Of a stretch of 64,000 nucleotides of DNA, positions 16,301 through 24,435 are shown piece by piece (the stretch's first letter is position 1; the number at the start of each line of letters is the position of its first letter). The notes under the pieces are model-generated. The model had not been told where the DNA came from, did not search any database, and saw only the letters and a program-made list of their open reading frames with translations. Both the position numbers and the translations under genes were made by a program. The stretch lies in contig CAZYPK010000002.1 in NCBI GenBank assembly GCA_964649195.1, positions 21,316-85,315 on the forward strand. The letters run 5' to 3'. Source of the stretch: JTS-RE9 sp964649195. Its GTDB lineage: Bacteria; Planctomycetota; Phycisphaerae; Phycisphaerales; Phycisphaeraceae.

Positions 16301-18593
16301 GGCCCTGTCCGAGCAGGCGGGTCGCATCGAGCAGCGAAAATTTGGAAGGCTCACGGGCCAGTTGCTTTTCCACGGCTGCGCGGGCGGCGGCCAGATCGTC
16401 GATGATCGTCTTGAAGGCTTTGGCCGGGGGACCGGTGGCCAGGGACATGCGCATCGCCGCGTCTTCGGTCTGCTTCAGCTGCGCCACCGCCAGAAGCTGC
16501 CGCCGCGACAGCCGCCGCCAGATCGCCTTCTGATCGGGAAGCTCGCGGACATTCATCGCCTGCTGCCCGTGCTTCAGCGCCAGCAGGTCGCGTAGCAGCG
16601 CATCGGCTTCTTCGACGGCCAGCATCGCGGCGAGCGCCGCTTCGCCTCGCTGTGCCAGCTCGATGCACCGGGAGAAATCGCGGGCGATGTTGTCCAACGT
16701 GATCGGCGTTGGTGATGGTTCATTCTTCAGCGCCGCCATCGCCTGCGCCAATTGCTGATCGCGGAGGCGACTGAGCGCGCGGCCGATGGCGAGCAGGTCA
16801 TCCGCACCGGCGTGCGTGGCGTTGCCCTTGACCTTCATCGCCTGCGCGGTGAGTTTCCACGCCTGATCCGCTTCATCGTGGAGCGATTGCAGCGCGGCTG
16901 CCGTCCGCGTGAGAATCTGCTTCCGCTGCAACGGGCCGGCCTCGGCATGATCCTCCGGCAAAGCCTTCAATGCGGCCGCCTCCTGATCGATGGCGCTGCG
17001 CAGCGAGCGCACCGTGTCGAGCAGCCTGCGTTTGGCTTCGAGTCCCGCCATTCGTTGCGGATCGAAGCCGCCGGAGGCAAGGGTCACCGTCACCGGCGGC
17101 GACTCGGTGATCTGCCCGGCCCGGTCGCTCGCGCTGAACCTGATCGCCAGTTGATCGCCCGGTTGCAGGTTCAGATCGTAAAGCTCCCATGTCTCATCGA
17201 TGCGATGGTCGCGGCCTGGCCGGGTGGCCAGCGGCTGTCGCGCCCATGCGCCGCCATTGATCGAGAGATGGCGATGAATCCCGTCGAGGCCCAGATCATC
17301 GCCGGCGATCAGGGTGATGCGCAGCGGCGCAGCCGGCGGCAGCAGCATGTCCTTCTCCGGCGCGGTGATCGCCAGCCTCGGCGGAAAGTCAGGCGTCGTT
17401 TTGATTTCGAACGGCGGGTCCAGCGCATTGTCAAAACCGGTGCGGGCCGAAACCAGATGCACCTTGTAGAGCATCGGCTTGTCCATCGGAATCGTCGCCC
17501 GCCACTGCGAATCGCTCATCGCCTCCAGCGGAATCGGCGCGATGACGCCATCGGCCTCATCAAAGCGAAGCTCGCCCCGGCGGATCGGCTGATCGGTTTC
17601 GATGATCACCTGCGCCTTGGTGCCCGCGAGGCCTTCGAGGTGGCCGTGCTTCTCCGTGGCCTGCTGCGAGGGCAGATCGGTGTAGGCGGGGGGGTGATAG
17701 GTTTTGGCGAACTGCACGGGATGAGGCCGGGCTGCCGTGTCGATCGTGTAAAGCCTCGTCACCGCATCGCCGGCGAGGATGCGGTACCGCACCGCGCCGC
17801 GACCCATCTGAATGACGCCCGCAAAGCGTCGCTCGCCCGGCGCAGGCTTGAGCGGCAGCCTTTCGCTCCTGTTCTCCCCGTCTTCGCGGAGCGTCTCGAT
17901 CATCACCACCTCGGCTTCGCCGCCGGTGAGTTCGATGATGATGTTCACCGCCTCGTTGTGAGGCACGAGCAGGTCGGGCTTTTCCGGGGCGATGATCTTC
18001 ACCTTCACCGAGGCGATGCGATCCACCGGAGCCGAGGGAAGAAAAGCCCGCGTCAGCCGTCCGGCGAAATGCAGATCAGGCGTCAGCAGCAGGGCGATGC
18101 AGACCATCAGCGTTGCCGCGGCCAGCAGGGCGGAGCCGCGAATGAGGCTGGAAGGCAGCAGCGAACCCACCTCCACCCGGCTGATCTTCGCCTCCACGCT
18201 CGCCTGCAACAGGGCGCGGAACTGCGGCGAATCGAAGCGTCCATCGGCAGAGGATGCGCCCAGCTCCACCGCGGAGAGAAGATCCTCACGCAGGCCCGGT
18301 TCGCGCTGCTCGATGAAGCGGGCCAGCTCGCGCGAGCCTGGGATGCGCAGCAGCGAGCGAAGGCAGATGACCCAGACGACCAGCAGCACGAAGCCGTAAC
18401 CGGCCAGTGAAAGCGCCCAGCGCAGCGGCTGCGAGCGGAGGACGATGAGGCCGTCGATCAGGGCGATCAGCGACATGACGCCCAGCAGGGCGACGATGGC
18501 TGCGCAGAGCCCGCGCATGGCGATCAACGTGCGCCGCCTTCTTGCGAAGGCGGCCAGCGTGTCGAGCGTGAGTTGGCTCAGGCCGGTGTTCAT
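13398..18593 (-). CDS. Giant Ala-rich coiled-coil membrane protein (DUF4175-like)
   Basis: 1731 residues. Two N-terminal membrane segments (about 25-50 and 58-82) and a third (about 152-175) anchor the protein. A beta-rich region (about 180-490) follows, with strand patterns like Ig domains (KVKIIAPEKPDLLVP, VKLVSARTGFD-type segments). About 1000 residues of Ala/Gln/Glu/Lys-rich heptad coiled coil come next, then a Ser/Gly/Pro-rich tail and a C-terminal block (WGRLPPRLARELLEGRREEV) seen in similar planctomycete proteins. The layout fits DUF4175-type proteins of BatA/VWA clusters. No Shine-Dalgarno is evident at the ATG, which lies 23 bp after the previous gene. Biochemical role unknown; a scaffold for envelope complexes is an inference. 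Confidence 0.75.
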   Translation of the reverse strand: MNTGLSQLTLDTLAAFARRRRTLIAMRGLCAAIVALLGVMSLIALIDGLIVLRSQPLRWALSLAGYGFVLLVVWVICLRSLLRIPGSRELARFIEQREPGLREDLLSAVELGASSADGRFDSPQFRALLQASVEAKISRVEVGSLLPSSLIRGSALLAAATLMVCIALLLTPDLHFAGRLTRAFLPSAPVDRIASVKVKIIAPEKPDLLVPHNEAVNIIIELTGGEAEVVMIETLREDGENRSERLPLKPAPGERRFAGVIQMGRGAVRYRILAGDAVTRLYTIDTAARPHPVQFAKTYHPPAYTDLPSQQATEKHGHLEGLAGTKAQVIIETDQPIRRGELRFDEADGVIAPIPLEAMSDSQWRATIPMDKPMLYKVHLVSARTGFDNALDPPFEIKTTPDFPPRLAITAPEKDMLLPPAAPLRITLIAGDDLGLDGIHRHLSINGGAWARQPLATRPGRDHRIDETWELYDLNLQPGDQLAIRFSASDRAGQITESPPVTVTLASGGFDPQRMAGLEAKRRLLDTVRSLRSAIDQEAAALKALPEDHAEAGPLQRKQILTRTAAALQSLHDEADQAWKLTAQAMKVKGNATHAGADDLLAIGRALSRLRDQQLAQAMAALKNEPSPTPITLDNIARDFSRCIELAQRGEAALAAMLAVEEADALLRDLLALKHGQQAMNVRELPDQKAIWRRLSRRQLLAVAQLKQTEDAAMRMSLATGPPAKAFKTIIDDLAAARAAVEKQLAREPSKFSLLDATRLLGQGLDEAIAHVLPLTRSLLPELSPTADALRHESLALHQLTAPLLGDSIGVDDAALRAAYAWTSSPKALASSERLAAMREDGSPLLVADIALFRRAFEAIRQRGAGEAAPQITARLVRISQAMRTLEAGHELTQMQLALEAQAASEKWMRSPGDALTHGPLHWQMSKAALHRLKAAMEAAPLPASMIERISRLPQSAAATVLDVEMTARRYKAAVTQKRTPSFEQLAGEFASLQPTLSPLMAQARATLAAEIPSLHEQLAQLATQARALQKKAEEAREQVTATGQPLAIETAQALGDQQQAMDQRQAQLEDALRHDADAQDLFTAQGRERARDADDAAAMVRDAAAKARQAIEAALAANEAPAQEKLAAEAAAREGELAATLDQLAKHYENLEAGEEEKSRSALRQAESDLGIKRQMDAQYGRMEKLARLAELSPEEQQAQLEKEAATNQAMRKELSEIAREAVAQAKEAIQEAAGEEARLAEQLADAHKIDQQPRPDAAKQIDDLSEQARSLAKKIEPIAQQAGKSTAKDAAASARAAGQSLEQAAKVQPPAGERDHQQAAAKARELADALSKAAGEITNARQQAEAAIDRLRKEESEATAKLAVGSADADERQQAAETLLHSRSRQEAAKRAAAAAKDTGKQADALAQAAQKMAADLSRNADAGRQAIADAKEAQPKIADSLAMAQEDLRRAARHEERIDNRNGSMKLTQSQEKMQAQAGKAIDDAAKALAKADTPAAAQPAVEKAGQSLKEQADALNQLMQQAPADGKNDQPSGDDAAAKEMARALDALDRAQSPSAGGEPSPPETSPEASSEASPSQQAAQAMKQAAQAQARAMTQVRQPSEGGGDSSDDAMASKPQDSPSTGSSKGNKGKSPGGEGEGSPMAGDPSKADDSSSSGGGQSGSGNRGDASPAAAQLPQLDPQQPGDWGRLPPRLARELLEGRREEVAAEYRRQVEAYFRAIARKARGN

Positions 18594-18616
18594 GATCTAT
18601 AAGCGCCAGCGCACCA

Positions 18617-21600
18617 TCACAGCAGCCCCGCCCGTTTTCGCAGCAGCCATTCCATCGTCAGCAGCAGCATGATCGGGACGAACCACCAGTAGCTGCGCCA
18701 CAGTTGGGTTTCCGTCACGATGATTCTACCGCCGCTGGTCGGTTCAAGCCGCTCGATGAGGCGGGGCAAATCCTCCTCGCGGTAATATCGGCCATAAGCG
18801 CGGGCGGCCATGCCTTGCAGCGTGGCTTCATCCATCGTCACCGCCCGCCGTTCGATCGACAGCGGCGTCTCCACGCTGAACTTCGCCCGCGCCTTGAGCT
18901 GCGAATCCTCCAGGCCCGCGACCGACAGGCCCACTTCATATTGCCCCGGTTCCAGCGGCGGCGACTGCCCGCGAAAGCTGCCGCTCTTGTTGTCGCCGGT
19001 CTCCAAAGGCATTGTTGCAATCTTGCGGCCATCGCGGAAAAGCAGGGCGCCGACCTTGGCGCCGGGCATCGGCTTGCCGTCGCGGTCGCGCAGCCGGGCG
19101 CGAATCTCCGCCTTGTCGCCGGGGCGGTACGTCGCGCCGCCCGCATCCAGCTTCACGAACTGATCCTGCACCGCGTAAGGCTGTTCGGCGATGTGCCTGG
19201 CAAGCTGGTTCCAGAATCGTGTGTGGTGCCGGTCCGCCACCTCGTAGCGCCAGCGCCATGATTCATCGAAGGCCATGTAAATCACCTGCCCCGCGCCGTA
19301 GCTCCGCTGCACGATCGCCGGCTGACTCTGATCGACGACCACCGCCTGGGCCAGCGTCGATGCGCCGGGCAGCGCGCGGATCGAGGCGAGCCAGTGCGGC
19401 GGTTGAAGCTCCTGCCACAGCGCGGCGTTCTCCATTTCATCAGGCGCCAGGCGAAGCGGCGTCGCCGCCTGGCCCGTCGCGGTGAGCTTGAGCCGCGTGG
19501 GTTGTCGCACTTCATCGGCGTCCGTTGTTTGCAGCCATTCGATGGGCAGCAGTTCGCCCAGCGGCGTGTCGGCATAACGTCGGAGGTGGCCGCGCTGACC
19601 ATCGATGAAGATCATCCCGCCGCCGCGCTCCCCGACGAAATCGCGAAGACGCTCGAGTTCATCGGGCATGAGCATCCCGGCGGGCAGGTCGCCGAAGATG
19701 ATCACGTCATATTTGTAAAGCGTCTGAAGATCGCGCGGGAAGGCGCCGCTCTCCTCGCCGCGCCGCCAGTGGTCGGCAATCTCGCTGACGCCCGCCAGCA
19801 GGGTGTTCACCTGCCATCGCTGATCGCGCGCGAAAAGGTTGCGCAGGTAGCGCGTCTCCCAGCGCGGCCGGCCATCGATGATCAGCATCCGCCGCGGCTC
19901 GGTCACGGCATGCACGGTCATCTGCGCGGTGTTGTTGCCTTTCTCCGATTCGCCTTCGATCGAGGTGACCGATGCCGTGAACTTCAGCGGAATGCTCAGT
20001 TGCCGCACACCCGCTTCGGAACGCGGGGACGTGTGGGGCAGCAGCTCTTTCACTGCGAAATCAAAGGGCAATCGGCGCAGCCCGCCGCGCTCCGTGACCA
20101 TGTTCTTCCGCCATATTTCGCGGTTGCCCATCTCGATGCGAACGATGAACGGTTTGCCCGGAGGCATGTCGTCATCGAGCACCACTTCGCCCTGGATGCG
20201 ATCCTCATGAAAGACCGAATCAGGCCCTTCGATCGATCGCACCGCCAGGTCCTGCGGCCGCGTGAGGCTGCCCAGCCCGACGGTGTGGAGCGGGATGCGC
20301 CGCCTGCCCAGCGCCGACGCCATCGCCATCGGATCGGAGGCTTCGTGGTTGTGCCGGCCATCGGAGAAGAGGATGACCGCGGTTCGCTGTTCGATGGTGG
20401 ATTCGCCGTTGCCGGTTGTCGCGGCGGCGGTGAAGGAGGGGGCCACATGATCGCCAAGCCCCAGGGCAAGATCGGTCATCGGCGCCCAGGTCGGCTCTTC
20501 GAGCGAACCGGGCCGCGTCGGTTGCCGCTGCGAGGACCAGAGCAAGACGGCGCCGCGATCGCGCGTGGCATAAAGATCGATCTGATGCTTCGATTCCAGC
20601 CGGCGAATCAGGCCCTCCTCACCCAGCAGCAGCGCGGCGGTCCGCTCCCAGCGCGACATCTGATCGACCTTCGCCAGCGCGGCGGCGATCGATTCATCGC
20701 CTGATTCCGCCAGCGCCCTGGCCTTGGATTCAAAGAGCGATTCGAGCGAAAGCTCCCACCGCCTGGCGACCGAAGCCAGGGCGGTGAGATCGGTCATGTT
20801 CCTTCGGCTCGATGCGTCATCGATGTCGCTGCGCGAGAGAAACGATTCGATCGGCTCGATCAGTTCCACGCGCAGCGACTGCATCATCGATTCACGCTGC
20901 AATTGAGGTGTGGCACCTTGCGCCGCGGCGAAAGGGGAGAGCCGCTTGCCGGGGATCGGCCGCTCCATCGCGCCGATGGGCAGTTGCCAGCCGACGGCCA
21001 GGTGATCCTCGCCGGTGGCTTCCTTGTGAATCGCCTCGATGTAGTACCGCCTGCCGCCGGCGAGGGTGATCGGCGCCGATTGCGATTCGCCGGCCTTCCA
21101 CTCCCATCGCTTCGTCGCCGTGGTGACGCGGGCGATGCGCTCTCTGGCGGTGACATCCTCGCCGGTGCTGAGCCACAGTTCGCCGGGACCGTCGCAGGCG
21201 AGGAAGAAGGTGTAGCGGCCATCGATGGGAGGATGGATGTAGCCGCGGAATCGCGTGGCGTAATGATCGCCCAGGTTGGCGGGGGCTTCAAAGGTGGTTG
21301 CCGCGTGGCTGCCGGTGGGCGGGGCGTGGAAGCGCGGATGGCCGGTGAAGTCGCCGATGGTTTCGCCGGGCAGATCGAGCCAGTATTCGCGAAGGATCGA
21401 GCCGGTGGCGCTGCGGCTATCCTGCGGCAGGGCGGAGAGATCAAGCTGTTCGATCTCGTCATGCAGTGACTTGAGCGATGCGTGAAACGCGGTGGCCAGG
21501 GCGCGAAGGTTCAGCCGATCAGGACCGGCGATCGCTTCCTCGACCGCAAGCCGTCCGTTTCGCAGCTTCTGGGCGACATCGTGGAGGTCGGTGTTGATGC

Positions 21601-21931
21601 TTCGCGGCGCCAGCCGGCCGCCGCTGCGGGCGATGAGCATTTTGCGGGCGATCTCCATGTGGCCGTCGGTCATGGCCATGCTTTCGGAGCCGTCGATGAA
21701 GACGATGATGCGGCCAGGCTCGCCGATGTGCCGCCGATGGCGCAGCGACGGGCCGGTGAGCATGAAGATGATCAGGCAGACCACCATCACGCGAATGATC
21801 GGCAGCAGCAGGCGAAAGCGCGGCGCGTGCCGAGCCTCGCGGCGATAAACCAGCCAGGTGGCGACGGCGAACAGCAGCGCCAGCAGTGCGCCGTTCCACA
21901 CATCAAGATGTCCCGTGAATTCCAGCATCAT
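18617..21931 (-). CDS. Membrane protein with VWA, PA14-like and class I amidotransferase-like domains
   Basis: 1104 residues. Two N-terminal membrane segments (about 13-30 and 40-62) precede a von Willebrand A start with FIDGSESMAM (metal-site DxSxS). Inserted before the rest of the VWA fold is a ~140-residue PA14-like beta-barrel (GYIHPPIDGRYTFFLACDG, YYIEAIHKEATGEDHLAVGW). The VWA resumes at AVILFSDGRHNHEAS. A Rossmann-like amidotransferase-fold domain follows (YDVIIFGDLPAGM, GGGMIFIDGQRG), lacking an obvious catalytic Cys, and a last membrane segment sits near the C-terminus. Homologues in planctomycetes sit beside BatA and DUF4175-like genes. Its 30-bp distance from the BatA-like gene implies co-transcription. 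Confidence 0.78.
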   Translation of the reverse strand: MMLEFTGHLDVWNGALLALLFAVATWLVYRREARHAPRFRLLLPIIRVMVVCLIIFMLTGPSLRHRRHIGEPGRIIVFIDGSESMAMTDGHMEIARKMLIARSGGRLAPRSINTDLHDVAQKLRNGRLAVEEAIAGPDRLNLRALATAFHASLKSLHDEIEQLDLSALPQDSRSATGSILREYWLDLPGETIGDFTGHPRFHAPPTGSHAATTFEAPANLGDHYATRFRGYIHPPIDGRYTFFLACDGPGELWLSTGEDVTARERIARVTTATKRWEWKAGESQSAPITLAGGRRYYIEAIHKEATGEDHLAVGWQLPIGAMERPIPGKRLSPFAAAQGATPQLQRESMMQSLRVELIEPIESFLSRSDIDDASSRRNMTDLTALASVARRWELSLESLFESKARALAESGDESIAAALAKVDQMSRWERTAALLLGEEGLIRRLESKHQIDLYATRDRGAVLLWSSQRQPTRPGSLEEPTWAPMTDLALGLGDHVAPSFTAAATTGNGESTIEQRTAVILFSDGRHNHEASDPMAMASALGRRRIPLHTVGLGSLTRPQDLAVRSIEGPDSVFHEDRIQGEVVLDDDMPPGKPFIVRIEMGNREIWRKNMVTERGGLRRLPFDFAVKELLPHTSPRSEAGVRQLSIPLKFTASVTSIEGESEKGNNTAQMTVHAVTEPRRMLIIDGRPRWETRYLRNLFARDQRWQVNTLLAGVSEIADHWRRGEESGAFPRDLQTLYKYDVIIFGDLPAGMLMPDELERLRDFVGERGGGMIFIDGQRGHLRRYADTPLGELLPIEWLQTTDADEVRQPTRLKLTATGQAATPLRLAPDEMENAALWQELQPPHWLASIRALPGASTLAQAVVVDQSQPAIVQRSYGAGQVIYMAFDESWRWRYEVADRHHTRFWNQLARHIAEQPYAVQDQFVKLDAGGATYRPGDKAEIRARLRDRDGKPMPGAKVGALLFRDGRKIATMPLETGDNKSGSFRGQSPPLEPGQYEVGLSVAGLEDSQLKARAKFSVETPLSIERRAVTMDEATLQGMAARAYGRYYREEDLPRLIERLEPTSGGRIIVTETQLWRSYWWFVPIMLLLTMEWLLRKRAGLL

Positions 21932-21961
21932 TAGCCGTTCGCCTTGGCGAACGCAGTCCCA

Positions 21962-24139
21962 TTACCCGCGCTGGCGCGCTCCATTGGCAAACCGATATTG
22001 AACGAACAATTCCACGAAACACATCCCCAGCGCCGCCCAGAAAAACCAGTGCCATATCTCGCTGCCATGTCGGCGGGAAGCATCCAGCGCGCGATAAGCC
22101 TCGATGGAATCGATCGCCTCCGCCTTCATCGCCTGGGCAAGTTTGTTGATTTCGTTCTGCGACAACCGGGCGAGGTCCGATTCCTCGCGCGGCGATCGCA
22201 CGACGAAATGCAGGGGCCGCTCGTCGCTGCCGGGGAAGTCGAGCGTGTAGAGGCCAAGCTGCTCGGTGGCGGTGAACGCGATGGCGCCGCGCGAGCCCTG
22301 GTCGCCGATGGTGACGGCATGACGCCGGCCGGCGGGGTCGGTCATGACGGCGCGGCGGCCGATGAGGGTGCGCGGGAGCCTGGCCGACAGCGGCCGGCCC
22401 ACCTGCACGTTTCGCGGCGGCTCGACGTTGGAGGCGGCGTGCGAAACGAGCTGCTGCATCAGCGGCACATAAAAAGGACGCGCGGGCAGATTGCCCCAGT
22501 CCGCATCGCAGGCCGTGGCGCAGAGCAGCACGGTCCCTTCGCCGTGACGTTTTTCGATGAGCATCGGGTCGCCGTTCTCGAATCGCAGCAGGGTGGTGAC
22601 GCCTGCCGCATCGCGCGGCGGCTGAAGGCGGAACCAGCCGGTGATTTCGCCGGTGGCCAGGTCGCCGTTGCGTCGATCGTTGAACAGGGTCAGCGCGGGA
22701 TGGGTGAAGGTCTGGACGGAGATGGTCGTCGGCTTTCCGCCGGCCTGGGCGCCGCCGGCCAGTTCGGTCAGGCGTGCCGGCGCCAGGCCCGCGCCGCCGG
22801 CGAAAAGCTGATCGTTGAACCAGTCGCCGTTGACGCGGTTGCCCAGGAAGATGACCAGCCCGCCGCCGCCGCGCACGTAGCCATCGAGCGTGGTGAGTTG
22901 CTCCATCGTGAGCGAGGTGACGTTGGCCAGCACGATCGCCTTCTGCCGGTCGATCATCTCCGGCATGAACTGCGAGGCGGCAACCACCCTGGCCGCCAGC
23001 AGGTCCGCCGTTTCAATCTTGTTCTGCGCGAACGGCTCCAGCGCGGTGGCGAGAAAACCCGTCTCGCCCCTGAGCGGCTGATTCGGCGGTGCGGGGTCGC
23101 CGTCGAGCAGCAGCACCGGCAGGCGATCGAGCACCTGCACGCCGGCCATCAGCTCGTTATCCATCTGCAAAACGCTGTCGCCATCGATGATCACCTTGAT
23201 CACCTGCGAGCCGGGCTTTTCGAAGGTGTGGGCGAAGAGCACCTGTCCCGCCTCGCCGGCGCCCAGCGACAACTCGCTGACCTCCTGGCGCTGGCCGTTG
23301 ATTTCAAGATAGATGCGCAGGCTCGGATGCGGCTGCGTGCCGAAGTGCCTGATGGTGGCGCGGATGTTCACCCGCTGCCCCACGCCGACGATCGCCTTGG
23401 AAAGCGAGATGTCCATCACCGCCAGATTGTCGGCAACCTCCCTGCCCACATTCAGCAGCGAAAGTGGTGCGTCGAGGGTGTTGCCCGCGTTCCACTGCGC
23501 CAGTCTTGATTGCAGCGCGCCATCCTGCGAAGCCCAACTGAGCCTTTGAAAATCGCTGATGACGATGATGTCCTTTTTGGCGTGCGACATGGCGCCGAGG
23601 ATCGCCGTCGCCGCGCCGAGGGCGGTGGGCGCATCGGCGGGTCCGTAGCCGGCGGTGCGCTTTTTCAGTTCATCGATGAGCAGGCTGATGCGCGTGGTCG
23701 GCTCATCGAGCAGAGGGGCGACGCCGCCGGCCATCATGATCACCGAAGCATCGGAACCATCGGGCAGATCGCGGAGAATCTCGATGGCTGCATCGGTCGC
23801 CGCGGCATGGCTGGAATGGACGCCGCCGGCCGACATCGAATAGCTGTTGTCCAGCACGATCACCATCGACCCCCGGCTCCGCCCCGCCAGTTCCCTGCAC
23901 CCGGTCAGCACCGGCGAAGCCATGCAGATCGCCAGCAGCACGGGAATCATCGCCCGCACCAGCAGGAGCAGAATCTGTTCCAGCCGCAGCTTTCTTTTCT
24001 GCGTGCGGATGACCTGTTCGAGCAGGTGCATCGCCCCCCATCGGACGATGCGCGGACGGTTGCGGTTGAGCAGATGAATGATGACGGGGATGTTCAGCGC
24101 GAGAATGCCGCCGATCATCGCGATGTTGAGAAAGGTCAT
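21962..24139 (-). CDS. BatA/VWA domain membrane protein
   Basis: 725 residues. The N-terminal BatA module (about 1-80) has a membrane helix, IIHLLNRNRPRIVRWGAMHLL and a second helix. A VWA domain follows with IVLDNSYSMS as metal-binding DxSxS and IIVISDFQRLS later. A CARDB/Ig-like segment, an amidotransferase-fold domain (VRGGGGLVIFLGNRVN) and a final membrane helix near 700 complete it. The start at 24139 has AGGAGG 8 nt upstream; a longer frame to 24166 lacks one. Bat proteins are linked to envelope stress and oxygen tolerance and normally to MoxR ATPase and DUF58 partners, which are not upstream here. Confidence 0.85.
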   Translation of the reverse strand: MTFLNIAMIGGILALNIPVIIHLLNRNRPRIVRWGAMHLLEQVIRTQKRKLRLEQILLLLVRAMIPVLLAICMASPVLTGCRELAGRSRGSMVIVLDNSYSMSAGGVHSSHAAATDAAIEILRDLPDGSDASVIMMAGGVAPLLDEPTTRISLLIDELKKRTAGYGPADAPTALGAATAILGAMSHAKKDIIVISDFQRLSWASQDGALQSRLAQWNAGNTLDAPLSLLNVGREVADNLAVMDISLSKAIVGVGQRVNIRATIRHFGTQPHPSLRIYLEINGQRQEVSELSLGAGEAGQVLFAHTFEKPGSQVIKVIIDGDSVLQMDNELMAGVQVLDRLPVLLLDGDPAPPNQPLRGETGFLATALEPFAQNKIETADLLAARVVAASQFMPEMIDRQKAIVLANVTSLTMEQLTTLDGYVRGGGGLVIFLGNRVNGDWFNDQLFAGGAGLAPARLTELAGGAQAGGKPTTISVQTFTHPALTLFNDRRNGDLATGEITGWFRLQPPRDAAGVTTLLRFENGDPMLIEKRHGEGTVLLCATACDADWGNLPARPFYVPLMQQLVSHAASNVEPPRNVQVGRPLSARLPRTLIGRRAVMTDPAGRRHAVTIGDQGSRGAIAFTATEQLGLYTLDFPGSDERPLHFVVRSPREESDLARLSQNEINKLAQAMKAEAIDSIEAYRALDASRRHGSEIWHWFFWAALGMCFVELFVQYRFANGARQRG

Positions 24140-24435
24140 CGGCGCACCCTCCTCTTGAGAGCGCAACGCCAGGCATGCAAGGCTGCAAAGGATCGTCGGG
24201 TTTCAAACATCAACAACACGCGGCTCCGGCCAACAGGGAACAAACATCATGGTAGTCCCCGGCGACGGATTGTCCGAGCCGCGCGGCGGGTTTCCGAGGC
24301 TGAATCCGCGAAGCCCCAGAAATTCGCCGCACGGCTCATGATAAGAAAAAAAATTTAATTTTGTTGTTGACTGTCGAATCACGCGCTGTTACCACGTACC
24401 CCACATCACCTCGTCGATATATTAGGAGACGCGAC
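24140..24435. other. Divergent intergenic region with candidate promoter
   Basis: This 296-bp gap separates the minus-strand Bat-like run from the plus-strand TPR operon. It becomes AT-rich at 24347-24366. TTGACT at 24367-24372 is a good -35; the hexamer at the right distance (TACCAC, 24390-24395) is a weak -10. The Bat-side promoter is not evident. No MoxR or DUF58 remnant is recognisable. Confidence 0.35.

Noticed and set aside
18617..21931. Active glutamine amidotransferase
   Set aside because: The amidotransferase-like domain lacks an identifiable nucleophile elbow Cys and is probably structural.
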